A stretch of DNA of 64,000 nt from CACZQA01 sp050943615 (GTDB lineage Bacteria > Actinomycetota > Coriobacteriia > Coriobacteriales > QAMH01). The position numbers and the translations under genes were made by a program. Shown piece after piece: positions 34,752 to 43,955 of the stretch (the first letter of the stretch is position 1; each line of letters opens with the position of its first letter). The stretch is from contig JBMNPN010000001.1 of assembly GCA_050943615.1 (NCBI GenBank), positions 34,765 through 98,764 of the forward strand, given 5' to 3'. Below the pieces are notes generated by a model, which was not told the DNA's origin, did no database searches, and was given only the letters and a program-made list of their open reading frames with translations.

Positions 34752-36620
34752 ATGCAGATTCGCTTGGCAGACTACGTAGCCGACTTCCTCGTCGACCATG
34801 GCATCACCGACTGTTTCATGGTGACCGGCGGTGGGGCGATGTATCTCGACGATGCCCTTGGGCACAAAGAAGGGCTTCACTGCACGTTCAACCACCACGA
34901 GCAGGCCTGCGCCATCGCGGCTGAAGGCTATGCGCGCATCGACAACCGCATTGCTGCGGTCTGCGTGACGACCGGCCCCGGTGGCACCAACGCGCTCACC
35001 GGCGTCGTGGGAGGGTGGCTCGACTCCATCCCGATGCTCATCATCTCGGGCCAGGTGCGCTATGACACGAGCGCCCGCGGGATGGGCGTGGACGTGCGCG
35101 CCGGCGGAGACCAGGAGTTCGACATCACGCGCTGCGTGGACTCCATGACCAAGTACTGCGAGATGATCGAAGACCCCAAGCGCATCCGCTACGCGCTCGA
35201 AAAGGCCCTCTACCTTGCCACCCACGGGCGTCCCGGTCCCTGTTGGATCGACATCCCGGTCAACTTCCAGGGCTGCACCATCGAGACCGACGAGCTCGTG
35301 TCCTACGACCCGGTAGAGGATTCAGACACACTCGCTCCCAAGGTGACGCAAGGCGTCATCGGGCGTGTGCTCGACAAGGTCGCGGCAGCCGAGCGCCCCG
35401 TCTTCTACAGCGGAAACGGCATTCGTCTGGCCGGCGCCTTCGACGAGTTCGAGCTTGCCGTGCGCCGCCTCGGGATTCCGGTCGTGACCGGCTGGGACAA
35501 CATCGACATGATGTCCGATGAAGACCCACTCTACGTGGGGCGTGCCGGCATCATGGGCGATCGCCCGGGCAATTGGGCCGTGCAGAACGCGACGCTGGTG
35601 CTGGCGGTGGGAAGCCGGCTCTCCATTCGCCAGGTCGGCTACAACTGGAAGACCTGGGCGCGCGCCGCCGAGGTCATCATGGTCGACGTCGATGCAGCCG
35701 AGCTCAAGAAACCGACGCTTCACGTCGAGGTGCCCATACAGGCAGACGCCAAGGACTTCCTCACCGCCCTCAACGCAGAGCTCGATCGTCGAGGCGTGCC
35801 CCGTCCGCGCCGTATGGTGCACGATGCGCTCATGTCTGATGCGCTCGTTGCCGATGGCGTCTGGCAGGCGCGCTGCCGCAAGTGGAAGAAGGTCGCTCCC
35901 GTCATCCAGCAGCGCCATTGGGACGACAAGCGCGATACCAACGTCTATGCCTTCATCGACGCGCTGAGCTCGCGGCTGCCGGAAGGCTATACCACGGTCG
36001 TCGGAAACGGCAGCGCCTGCGTCGTGGGCAGCCACGCCTACCACATCAAGCCCCGCCAGCGCTTCATCATCAACTCCGCCATCGCCTCGATGGGCTATGA
36101 CCTGCCCGCCGCAATCGGGGTCAGCAAGGCTCTCGGAGATACCGAGATCGTCTGCGTGACCGGGGATGGCTCGATTCAGATGAACCTGCAGGAGCTGCAG
36201 ACGATCCTCACCAACAAGCTGCCCATCAAGATCTTCGTCATCAACAACCAGGGGTACCACTCGATCCGCCAGACCCAGAACAACCTCTTTTCCGAGCACA
36301 GCCATGTCGGCATCGGGCCGGAGAGCGGGGATTTGGGCTTCCCCAAGATGTCCAAGCTGGCAGACGCCTACGGCTACCCGTACTTCTGCTGCCATTCCAA
36401 CAGCGAGCTCGACGACGTGCTCGATGCGGCCTTTGGGCAGGAGGGCGCCTGCATCACGGAGGTCTTCGTGAGTCCCGAGCAGCCCTTCGAGCCCAAGAGC
36501 GCCACTAAGCGCCTGCCCGATGGCAGCCTCTACAGCCCGCCGCTCGAGGATCTCAAGCCCTTCTTGAGCCGTGAGGAGCTCCAGCGGATCATGATCGTCC
36601 CGCTCCTTCCCGAAGAATAG
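34752..36620 (+). CDS. TPP-dependent acetolactate-synthase-like enzyme of surface-sugar type
   Basis: 622 residues. The PYR domain has the catalytic Glu50 in FNHHEQACAIAAEGYAR and TTGPGGTNALTG; the C-terminal PP domain has the TPP motif VTGDGSIQMNLQELQTIL ending in NN. A FAD-type middle domain lies between. The MVTGGGAMYLDDALG start is the version I associate with glycan gene clusters rather than with branched-chain amino-acid synthesis. One characterised relative of this kind, YerE, adds an acetyl unit from pyruvate to a CDP-4-keto-3,6-dideoxy sugar. No ilvN small subunit is adjacent. ATG at 34752 follows AGGGAGA; TAGAAT lies at 34718-34723. Confidence 0.8.
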   Translation: MQIRLADYVADFLVDHGITDCFMVTGGGAMYLDDALGHKEGLHCTFNHHEQACAIAAEGYARIDNRIAAVCVTTGPGGTNALTGVVGGWLDSIPMLIISGQVRYDTSARGMGVDVRAGGDQEFDITRCVDSMTKYCEMIEDPKRIRYALEKALYLATHGRPGPCWIDIPVNFQGCTIETDELVSYDPVEDSDTLAPKVTQGVIGRVLDKVAAAERPVFYSGNGIRLAGAFDEFELAVRRLGIPVVTGWDNIDMMSDEDPLYVGRAGIMGDRPGNWAVQNATLVLAVGSRLSIRQVGYNWKTWARAAEVIMVDVDAAELKKPTLHVEVPIQADAKDFLTALNAELDRRGVPRPRRMVHDALMSDALVADGVWQARCRKWKKVAPVIQQRHWDDKRDTNVYAFIDALSSRLPEGYTTVVGNGSACVVGSHAYHIKPRQRFIINSAIASMGYDLPAAIGVSKALGDTEIVCVTGDGSIQMNLQELQTILTNKLPIKIFVINNQGYHSIRQTQNNLFSEHSHVGIGPESGDLGFPKMSKLADAYGYPYFCCHSNSELDDVLDAAFGQEGACITEVFVSPEQPFEPKSATKRLPDGSLYSPPLEDLKPFLSREELQRIMIVPLLPEE

Positions 36621-36632
36621 GGAGGCCGTGCG

Positions 36633-37385
36633 CTAGCCCAGCAGGTGGACGAGCTCGCCGATGCGGCCGATGGTGACCGTGTCGGGGTATTCTTGCGTGC
36701 CGATGAGCACGGAAGGGCAACCGAAGCGGTTGGCCATGAGGATGTCGCTTCCGTAGGTGTCGCCCACGACGAGCGCCTCTTTTTCCGTGATGGAGAGCTG
36801 CGAACAGAGCATCTCGAGCATGAGCGTGTTGGGCTTGCCGATTACATAGTCCGAGCTGCGGCCCGAGCACCACTCGATGGGCGCGACCATGCCACCGCAT
36901 CCCGGGAACCACTGTGCCCCCTCGCCGCGAAAAACCTTCTCCTTGTTGCAGGCGATGATGCGCTTGGCGCGCAGCGCCACGCGCACGGCATCGGTGAGCT
37001 TGGCGTAATCGAAGGCGGGGTCATAGCCGATGAAGAGGTTCTCCGCCTCGGATGCCAGGGCGGTCGAGACCCCGACCTCCTCGAATTCGCTTGCCAGGTC
37101 AGCCGACCCGCACAGGTAGATCTTTCCGAGCCCTTCTCTCTTTGCATAGAGGGCGGCCACATAGCCGCTCGTCACGACCTCGTCGAAGGCGCAGTCGATG
37201 TCCATCCCGGAGAGCTTCTCGTACAGCTGCGCGCGGGTCTTGGTCGAGTTGTTGGTGAGGAAGAAAACCCGTTTTCCCAGCTCGCGGCAGCGCTCGATCG
37301 CCTCGTTTGCCCCCTCGATGATGCGCGACCCATAGTAGATCGTGCCATCGAGGTCGAACATGACCGCTTTCGTCTGCTCGAACAT
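36633..37385 (-). CDS. HAD-superfamily phosphatase, NagD-like
   Basis: 250 residues. HAD motif I is VMFDLDGTIYYG (nucleophile and acid-base Asp), motif II FFLTNNSTKT, and motif IV VVGDTYGSDILMA. The cap is of the NagD/p-nitrophenylphosphatase (C2) type, including GKPNTLMLE. It dephosphorylates a small phosphometabolite; the substrate is unknown. It starts 34 bases after the KDPG aldolase gene on the same strand, so the pair is probably co-transcribed. The ATG at 37385 has GAAAGGAAG upstream. Confidence 0.88.
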   Translation of the reverse strand: MFEQTKAVMFDLDGTIYYGSRIIEGANEAIERCRELGKRVFFLTNNSTKTRAQLYEKLSGMDIDCAFDEVVTSGYVAALYAKREGLGKIYLCGSADLASEFEEVGVSTALASEAENLFIGYDPAFDYAKLTDAVRVALRAKRIIACNKEKVFRGEGAQWFPGCGGMVAPIEWCSGRSSDYVIGKPNTLMLEMLCSQLSITEKEALVVGDTYGSDILMANRFGCPSVLIGTQEYPDTVTIGRIGELVHLLG

Positions 37386-37419
37386 CGCATCTTCCTTTCG
37401 AACTGCCCGTGCGGACCTG

Positions 37420-38049
37420 CTAGGAGCGAGTCGCATCGATTGCCGCCCGGAATTCACGGGCGCGCTTGGTCACGCCGGCAAGGCCGTCTTCTCCGAGCTT
37501 GGTGAGCTTGCCTCCCGCCCCCAGGGCAAATGCCCCAGCGGAAATCCAGGCGGCGGCGTTGTCGATGCTTATTCCGCCCGTCGGCATGATCTTGAGGTCG
37601 GGCAGGGGCGCGTGCACCGCCTTGATGAAGCCTGGGTCAAAGGAGCTCGCGGGGAAGAACTTGACGACCTCGCAGCCTGCCGTGTGCGCGGTGTACATCT
37701 CGTTGACGGTCATGCAGCCGGGGATATAAGGAACGCCACCCTCTGCGCAGCGTGCGAGCACGTCTGCGCTGTAGGTGGGGGCCACGATGTAGCGGGCGCC
37801 TGCGGCAATGGCCTCTTTAGCCTGCTCGGCGGTGAGCACGGTACCCGCGCCGACGATGAGCTCGGGGCTGGCCGAAAGTTCCGAGATGGCTTCTGCGGCA
37901 CCGGGCACACTGTAGGTGACCTCGATGGCGTGCACGCCACCCTGCGCGCAGGCACCTGCGACGGAAAGGGCGGTCTTGACGTCGGGGGAGCGCAATACGG
38001 CGACAATTCCCTCATTGTGGAGCGTGTCGAAAAGCTCAGTGGTGTCCAT
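37420..38049 (-). CDS. eda: 2-keto-3-deoxy-6-phosphogluconate (KDPG/KHG) aldolase
   Basis: 209 residues, class I aldolase. The Schiff-base lysine lies in EVVKFFPASSFDP; the phosphate and substrate loops are EVTYSVPGA, VGAGTVLTAEQA and PTGGISIDNAAAW. It cleaves KDPG or a related 2-keto-3-deoxy acid to pyruvate plus an aldehyde. No dehydratase (edd), kinase or uronate gene is adjacent, so which acid is used is open. The ATG at 38049 has GAGGGAAGG upstream. It is divergent from the SDR gene and lies between two genes of the glycan block. Confidence 0.9.
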   Translation of the reverse strand: MDTTELFDTLHNEGIVAVLRSPDVKTALSVAGACAQGGVHAIEVTYSVPGAAEAISELSASPELIVGAGTVLTAEQAKEAIAAGARYIVAPTYSADVLARCAEGGVPYIPGCMTVNEMYTAHTAGCEVVKFFPASSFDPGFIKAVHAPLPDLKIMPTGGISIDNAAAWISAGAFALGAGGKLTKLGEDGLAGVTKRAREFRAAIDATRS

Positions 38050-38179
38050 CCCTTGCCTTCCCTCTTTCGAATGCACCGTATCTGGCGAGATTATGGCCAA
38101 TACGACGCGTAATAGGACGACTCAAGTTCGTCAGGTAATAGTATCATGTGCTGCATTAGCAGATGAAAGAGGGAGACTG

Positions 38180-39169
38180 ATGAAACGAGCTGCAATCACC
38201 GGAGTGACGGGCATGATCGGCTCCGCACTCGCCGACCTGTTGTCCGAGCAGGGCGTCGAGGTAATCGCCGTTGCCAACCCCAATTCCAAGCGACTTTCCG
38301 AATCGGTGGCAGATGACGACCCGAACATTACCATCCTGCCCCTGTCGGGATCCGAATACGATGAGTTTGCCCAAGGTCCCGTTGCCGCAAAGCTTCCGCG
38401 CTGCGATGTGTTCTTCCACCTTGCCTGGGACGGCACCTTTGGGCCCGAGCGCGCGGACGCGGAGCGCCAGGCCGCAAACGTCGAGATGTCCCTTGCCGCC
38501 GTCCGGCTGGCCGCCGCGCTGGGCTGCAAGCGCTTCGTGTTCGCGGGTAGCCAGGCCGAATACGGAAAGCTCGAGGGCAAGTTCTCGGCAGACACGCCCT
38601 GCCATCCCATTACAGAGTACGGGAAGGCCAAGTTCGAGGCGGAGAAAAAGACCCGCGAGCTGTGCCACGAGCTGGGGCTCGAGCACATCGCCGCGCGCAT
38701 CGGCTCTGCCTACGGGCCGGGCGACAACGACGGCACCGTGCTCATCCAGGCCATATGGCATGCCTGGCACGAGGAGCCCTTTGCCTGCACGAAAGGCGAG
38801 CAGCTCTGGGACCACATCTACTGCGAGGACGCGGCCGATGCCCTGCGCCTGATGGGCGAGAAGGGCAAGGCGGATGCCGTCTATCCAGTTGGCACGGGTC
38901 ATGCCGAGCCGCTGCGCGAGCACATCCAGATGGCCTGCGAGGTCTGCAACCCCGACTTCACCCCCGACTTTGGCGCGCTTGAGTACCCTAAAGACCAGGT
39001 GATGTACTTGTGCGCGGACATCTCCCAGCTCACAAAGGACACGGGCTTCCAGGCGCTCGTTCCCTTCGAGCAGGGAATCTACCGCACGGCCGAGTGGTAC
39101 CGCGACATGATCACGCGCGTTCCCGAGATGCCCTGGCAAAAGCACGGGGGGCTTGATGTCATCGCCTAG
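38180..39169 (+). CDS. NAD(P)-dependent sugar epimerase/reductase (extended SDR)
   Basis: 329 residues. The Rossmann motif AAITGVTGMIGSALAD opens the protein; FHLAWDGTF and the catalytic ITEYGKAKFEAEK (Tyr-x3-Lys) follow. It is of the length of NDP-sugar epimerases and 4-ketoreductases. Given the RfbG/RfbH route in the same window and the nearby YerE-like TPP enzyme, a CDP-sugar 4-keto reductase or epimerase is a reasonable but unproven guess. The ribosome site is GAGGGAGA. Its end overlaps the next gene by 14 bases. Confidence 0.85.
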   Translation: MKRAAITGVTGMIGSALADLLSEQGVEVIAVANPNSKRLSESVADDDPNITILPLSGSEYDEFAQGPVAAKLPRCDVFFHLAWDGTFGPERADAERQAANVEMSLAAVRLAAALGCKRFVFAGSQAEYGKLEGKFSADTPCHPITEYGKAKFEAEKKTRELCHELGLEHIAARIGSAYGPGDNDGTVLIQAIWHAWHEEPFACTKGEQLWDHIYCEDAADALRLMGEKGKADAVYPVGTGHAEPLREHIQMACEVCNPDFTPDFGALEYPKDQVMYLCADISQLTKDTGFQALVPFEQGIYRTAEWYRDMITRVPEMPWQKHGGLDVIA

Positions 39170-40220
39170 CAGCATACCGCGCGAGACTCCCAGCGCTGCC
39201 TACCAGGACGCGCAGGCAGCGGCCGGCGCTTCTTCTCAAGCGCAGGCGGGGGAGGTGCCGAAGGCCCCCGCGCCAGAGGTTCGCAGGAAGAAGATCAGCA
39301 TCCTCGTGCCCTGCTACAACGAGGAGGACAACGTCATCCCCATCAGCGAGGCCATCATCGACGTTCTGGAACGCGAGCTTTCTGAATACGACTACGAGCT
39401 CCTCTTTATCGACAACTGCTCGACGGACCTGACCCGGCCGCGCCTGCGCCAGCTGTGCGCGGGCAACCGCAAGATCCGCGCCATCTTCAACGCCAAGAAC
39501 TTCGGGCAGTTCAACTCCCCGTATTACGGCCTCATGCAGACGACGGGAGACTGCGCCATCTGCATCTGCGCCGACTTCCAGGACCCGCCCGAGCTCATTC
39601 CGCGTTTCGTGGAGGAATGGGAGAAGGGCGCGCAGATCGTCTGCGGCATCAAGACGTCCTCGCAGGAGAGCAAGTTCATGTACTGGCTGCGCACGCGCTA
39701 CTACCGCTTCATCCAGAAGGCAAGCGATGTCGAGCAGATCGAGCACTTCACCGGCTTTGGGCTTTACGACCGCAGCTTTCTCGAGGTCATGCGCGGGCTG
39801 GACGACCCGACGCCGTTTCTGCGCGGTATCGTGGCCGAGCTCGGCGGCAAGCGCGTCGACATCGAGTACGAGCAGGCCGAGCGAAAGCACGGCAAGACCC
39901 ACAACAACTGGTACACGCTCTACGATGCGGCGATGCTGAGCTTTACCTCGTATACCAAGGTGCCCCTGCGCGTGGCGACCATCGGCGGCTTTGTCATGTC
40001 GGTCTTCTTCATCCTGCTCGCCATCGTTCTCTTCATCGTCAAGCTCGTGAACTGGCATGCGTTTGCCGGGGGACAGGTCTCCATCCTCATCGTCACGCTC
40101 CTCATGGGCTCGATCATTCTCTTTTTCCTGGGATTGCTGGGAGAGTACATCATGAGCATCGCGCAGCGGGTCATGCACCGGCCCTTGGTCGTCGAAGAAG
40201 AGCGAATCAACTTCTCATGA
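39156..40220 (+). CDS. GT2 glycosyltransferase, DPM1/ArnC (polyprenyl-phosphate) type, membrane anchored
   Basis: 354 residues. The GT-A domain starts at about residue 47 (ISILVPCYNEEDNV), with LLFIDNCSTD and ICADFQDPPELIPRF, followed by two transmembrane helices near residues 280-340. This architecture is that of enzymes that make polyprenyl-phosphate sugars (ArnC, GtrB, DPM1). It would supply the lipid-linked sugar donor for the GT-C gene next door. An N-terminal 40-residue Ala/Pro/Gln-rich extension is unusual. The ATG at 39156 follows GGGGGG; a TTG directly before it is a less likely start. Confidence 0.88.
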   Translation: MSSPSSIPRETPSAAYQDAQAAAGASSQAQAGEVPKAPAPEVRRKKISILVPCYNEEDNVIPISEAIIDVLERELSEYDYELLFIDNCSTDLTRPRLRQLCAGNRKIRAIFNAKNFGQFNSPYYGLMQTTGDCAICICADFQDPPELIPRFVEEWEKGAQIVCGIKTSSQESKFMYWLRTRYYRFIQKASDVEQIEHFTGFGLYDRSFLEVMRGLDDPTPFLRGIVAELGGKRVDIEYEQAERKHGKTHNNWYTLYDAAMLSFTSYTKVPLRVATIGGFVMSVFFILLAIVLFIVKLVNWHAFAGGQVSILIVTLLMGSIILFFLGLLGEYIMSIAQRVMHRPLVVEEERINFS

Positions 40221-41779
40221 AGAGGCGTTTTCTCCCACAGGAAACCACTCGCCGCTACGATGTCATCTACCATGCCGGTGTCGGGCTGCTCATGGTCGTC
40301 GTCGGCATCTACCTCGTCTATCTGGGTGCGACGACATCCCTGTGGCTCGACGACATCTTCCAGGTCGAGTACTGCCGCTCGACCACGTTTGCGCAGATCC
40401 TCCTTATCGACCCGCTCACGCCACCGCTCTTCAACGTGTTCGTATGGTGCTGGTACCGCATCGTGCCCTATGGCGAGATCTGGCTGCGCCTGCCCTCGAT
40501 CGCCTTCGTGCTCGCGTGCCTGCCCCTGATTGCGGCGACGGGGCGGCGCATGGGCGGCAGGCGCACGGGCTTTCTCTCAGCATTCCTGCTCGCCATCAAC
40601 GCCAAGGTGCTCAGCCAGATGGCGCTCAGCTTCAGGGCCTATGCGCTGCTGCTCTTCCTGTCCACGTTGCTCATCTACCTGTACGTCCGTCGCGTCCAGA
40701 CGCCCAAGGACGAGGTCAGCTGGAAGCTCAGCATCGGAACCGGGCTTGCGATGCTCGCCCTCGGCTACACGCACTACTTTGGCGTGGTTCTGTGCTGCGC
40801 GTTCTTCATCATCGACCTCTACCTGGTCGTGCGACGGCGTCTCGATGGAATCCGCGCCAAGGTCTTCGTGCCGTATGCTATCGCGCTCGTCGGCTACATC
40901 CCTTGGGCCGTTGTCGCAGCGGGCGCCTTGACGCACACGGTGAACGCGACCGCCACGTCGGCTGCCTCGACGCGCTGGCATGAGGCATCGAGCAACCTGA
41001 CGGTGCACGGGCTTCTCTATTGGCTGTGCGGGGAGTGCGCCGAGACGCTCGGATTCTTCCACGTCGCGGCCATCATTGTGCTGGTCGTTGCCGTCTACCG
41101 CTGCGTGCGCCGTACCTTTGACTGGCGATCCGAAATGCCGGTGCTCGCGCTGGTCGTCATCACCATCGTGTTCATTGCCGGGATGTGGGCCTACACGCAT
41201 CTCGTGAACACGTCGTCCACGCTGTGGGTCGAGCGCTATTTCACGCCGCTCGTGCCCTGCATCGCCCTTGCCACGGGCTGGGGCATCGCAAAGATCTTTT
41301 CCTGGATTCCCACGACCGACCCCGTTCGCTTCATCGCGGCGTTCCTGTGCGTCGTGCTGCTCGTCCCGACCACGCTCGGCACGGTGCACAACGACCTTTC
41401 CGAGGGTTCGAGCACGCGCTTCTACGCGCATCTCACGGAGTACCTCGAGAGTCGTTCCGACATTTCGAGCGACAAGACTTGCGTGCTCGCCCTGATCGAC
41501 ACGACGGGGCGGGGACAGCAGATCGAGGGCTGGAAGCACTATTACTTCAATCGCAAGGACACGCGCGATTTCAAGGTGACCATCTGGGACGGTCTCGACC
41601 CGAGCGTCATCGTGAACCCCGAGGACCTGCTCCAGTTCGACACCATCTATGTGACGCGCCAGCACTTTGACCCGCAGCTTCCCAAGACCTACGAGCGCCT
41701 GTTCAGGGAACACTACAAGAAGCACTCCACGACAAACCCCGGTTGGGGCGAGACGACCTACTACACGCGCATTGACTAA
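40217..41779 (+). CDS. GT-C (ArnT/PMT-like) membrane glycosyltransferase
   Basis: 520 residues with about 10 to 12 hydrophobic helices, then a C-terminal extracytoplasmic region from about residue 400. In the first outer loop, TTSLWLDDIFQVEYCRS carries the acidic pair (Asp-Asp) typical of GT-C active sites, followed by DPLTPPLFNVFVW. It should use the polyprenyl-phosphate sugar made by the upstream enzyme to glycosylate a surface acceptor. The start overlaps the upstream stop (ATGA), a sign of a functional pair. The acceptor is unknown. Confidence 0.82.
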   Translation: MKRRFLPQETTRRYDVIYHAGVGLLMVVVGIYLVYLGATTSLWLDDIFQVEYCRSTTFAQILLIDPLTPPLFNVFVWCWYRIVPYGEIWLRLPSIAFVLACLPLIAATGRRMGGRRTGFLSAFLLAINAKVLSQMALSFRAYALLLFLSTLLIYLYVRRVQTPKDEVSWKLSIGTGLAMLALGYTHYFGVVLCCAFFIIDLYLVVRRRLDGIRAKVFVPYAIALVGYIPWAVVAAGALTHTVNATATSAASTRWHEASSNLTVHGLLYWLCGECAETLGFFHVAAIIVLVVAVYRCVRRTFDWRSEMPVLALVVITIVFIAGMWAYTHLVNTSSTLWVERYFTPLVPCIALATGWGIAKIFSWIPTTDPVRFIAAFLCVVLLVPTTLGTVHNDLSEGSSTRFYAHLTEYLESRSDISSDKTCVLALIDTTGRGQQIEGWKHYYFNRKDTRDFKVTIWDGLDPSVIVNPEDLLQFDTIYVTRQHFDPQLPKTYERLFREHYKKHSTTNPGWGETTYYTRID

Positions 41780-41811
41780 ACCGTGGGAAATCCCGCGCGT
41801 AGCAAGCAGGC

Positions 41812-43734
41812 TCAGCTGAAGTCCCAGTTGCTGCTGTCCTTGTACGAGATGGTTTCGGTGGTCGTGGGGAACTGCTCGACTGACTTGTCCTCGAGCACGG
41901 CGGTCATATAATCGTGCCAGATGGGTGCCGGTATCGTGCCACCATACAGCGAAGTCGATTTTTCTGTTCGGTACCCGCACCACACTGCCGTCGAGTACTG
42001 GGGCGTGAAGCCGCAGAACCACAGGTCGCGTCCGTGCTCGGAGGTACCGGTCTTGCCCGCGCAGGGCTGGTCGGTGTCAAGCGCGGCTCCCGTTCCGGTG
42101 CCGTACTCCACGACGGTTTCCAGGATCTCGGTTGCCTTCTGCGCAACGGCTGCAGAAATCGCGCGCGTGCCTGCCGTGTACTCGTGGGTGTAGACGGTCT
42201 CGCCGGATGCGTCGACGATGTCGGTGACGCAGACGGGCTCGTGGTAGATACCTCCGTTGGCTATGGTCGCGTAGGCCGATGCCATCTCGAGCGGATTGAC
42301 GCCCTGCGTGCCCAGGGTGATGGAGTCATATGCCTGCAGGTCCGAGGTGATGCCGCACGCCTTGGCGGCGTCGACGACCTTGCTTGCGCCCAGTCCGTGG
42401 CACAGGCGCGCATAGACCGTGTTCACGGAGTAGGTGGTGGCGTCGGTGATGCTCATGTCGCCGCCGCCTTCGCCCTCGGAGTTGCTGACCTCCCAATTGC
42501 TGCCGACCGTTCCTGGAGAGCTGTTGATATAGGTGTTGTCGGGGTCGACGCCGGCGGTGAGTGCGGCAAGGAGCGTGAAGGTCTTGAACGAGGACCCCGC
42601 CTGTCTGCTCATCTGGGTCGCCAAGTTGAACTTGTTCTTCTTGTAATCCCTTCCGCCGACCATGGCGACGATGTTACCGTTTTCGGGGTCGACCGAGACG
42701 AGTGCCCCGTCCATCTCGGAACCATAGGAGGAGAGATTCGACTCGACCGCTTTGTTCGCGGCCTTCTGCGCCGTGGCGTCGAGCGTCGTGTAGACGTTCA
42801 GCCCGCCATGGGAAAGCTCCGCCTGCGAGAAGTGCCCCGAGTTGCTGAGCTGCGTTTTCACATAGTCGACAAAGTAGGGCGCGATGTTCGAGACGCTGCC
42901 ATCGGAGCCCGTTTCCTTTGCCAGCTTTGGTTTCTTGTTGATAACGCTGTCATATTGCTCTTGGGTGATATAGCCGTTCTTGAGCATTCGCTCCAGCACG
43001 ATTGCACGGCGCTTTAACGCCTTCTTGTAGTGTTTGCGCGGATTGTTGGCAGTGGGGGATTGCGGAATGCCCACGAGCATTGCCGCCTCTGAAAGCGAAA
43101 GCTCGCTTGCGTGCTTGCCGAAGTAGTCCTGGCTGGCTGCCTCGATGCCGTAGTTGCCGTCGCCGTAGTTCACGACGTTGAGGTACATCGTGAGAATGTC
43201 GTCTTTCGAGTACATCTCCTCGACCTTGAGGGCAATGTACATCTCCCGGATCTTCCTCTTGACGGTGCGGTCCTGCATCTCGTCGAGCAGCACCGTGTTG
43301 CGCACGAGCTGTTGGGTGATGGTCGAGGCTCCTTCCGAGGTCCCACCGGATGAGGCGTTCACGAACAGCGCGCGCACGATGCCGTAGGGGTCGATGCCGT
43401 GATGGCTGTAGAAGCGCTCGTCTTCTGTCGCTACCGTTCCCTCGCGAACGTAGTCGCTCATCTCGTCGCCATCTACGTGGATGCGGTTTTCCAGATAGAG
43501 CTTGGCGAGCACGGTCTTTCGGTCGCTGGCGTAGACGGTTGTGACACCGGAGTTGGTGTAGGAGGAGATGTTGCTGTAATCGGGAAGGTCGGAAAGCCAA
43601 GTCGAGGCAAAGCACAGGCAGGTGAACGCGCCTAGGAAGAGCACTCCGACGATGGCGCCGAAGACAACCAGGAACTTTACGGTTCGACGTTGGGCACGGT
43701 CGCGACGTCGGCGCTTTCGCTTGAGAGCTGGCAC
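41812..43734 (-). CDS. Class A penicillin-binding protein (PBP1A-like)
   Basis: 640 residues. A basic cytoplasmic start and one transmembrane helix (about 20-42) precede a GT51 glycosyltransferase domain with ATEDERFYSHHGID (about residue 105), GASTITQQLVRN and a MYLNVVNYGDG block. The transpeptidase domain has SSFK (near residue 380), SVN and KTGT (near 560). It polymerises and cross-links peptidoglycan outside the membrane. The C-terminus ends soon after the transpeptidase domain, without the extended tails of some homologues. The L,D-transpeptidase gene lies upstream on the same strand but behind its own terminator. Confidence 0.95.
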   Translation of the reverse strand: MPALKRKRRRRDRAQRRTVKFLVVFGAIVGVLFLGAFTCLCFASTWLSDLPDYSNISSYTNSGVTTVYASDRKTVLAKLYLENRIHVDGDEMSDYVREGTVATEDERFYSHHGIDPYGIVRALFVNASSGGTSEGASTITQQLVRNTVLLDEMQDRTVKRKIREMYIALKVEEMYSKDDILTMYLNVVNYGDGNYGIEAASQDYFGKHASELSLSEAAMLVGIPQSPTANNPRKHYKKALKRRAIVLERMLKNGYITQEQYDSVINKKPKLAKETGSDGSVSNIAPYFVDYVKTQLSNSGHFSQAELSHGGLNVYTTLDATAQKAANKAVESNLSSYGSEMDGALVSVDPENGNIVAMVGGRDYKKNKFNLATQMSRQAGSSFKTFTLLAALTAGVDPDNTYINSSPGTVGSNWEVSNSEGEGGGDMSITDATTYSVNTVYARLCHGLGASKVVDAAKACGITSDLQAYDSITLGTQGVNPLEMASAYATIANGGIYHEPVCVTDIVDASGETVYTHEYTAGTRAISAAVAQKATEILETVVEYGTGTGAALDTDQPCAGKTGTSEHGRDLWFCGFTPQYSTAVWCGYRTEKSTSLYGGTIPAPIWHDYMTAVLEDKSVEQFPTTTETISYKDSSNWDFS

Positions 43735-43884
43735 GCACTCCTCGTTTCTCTTGAGTCAACTGTTTCCCTATTATGCCCCAAAACGCCCCCACGCTCTTTT
43801 CAGGTATCGGGAAAGGCGCAACATGACGGTATACCGTAAGTAGCCAAGGAGAGGGTTTCGCGCGCTGTTGAAAAGCGGTGGCAT

Positions 43885-43926
43885 GAAAAGCGGGCCGCGG
43901 TTGGGGAAGCCCCAACCGCTGCCCGC
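43885..43926 (-). terminator. Terminator after the L,D-transpeptidase gene
   Basis: A 17-bp stem with one mismatch (GCGGGC-x-GCGGTTGGGG and its complement), a 3-base loop, then TTTTC on the reverse strand. It lies between the L,D-transpeptidase stop and the PBP1A start, so the two genes are separate units. Confidence 0.9.
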
Positions 43927-43955
43927 TGCCTTGTCAGAGGGGTTCTATGTCCTGT

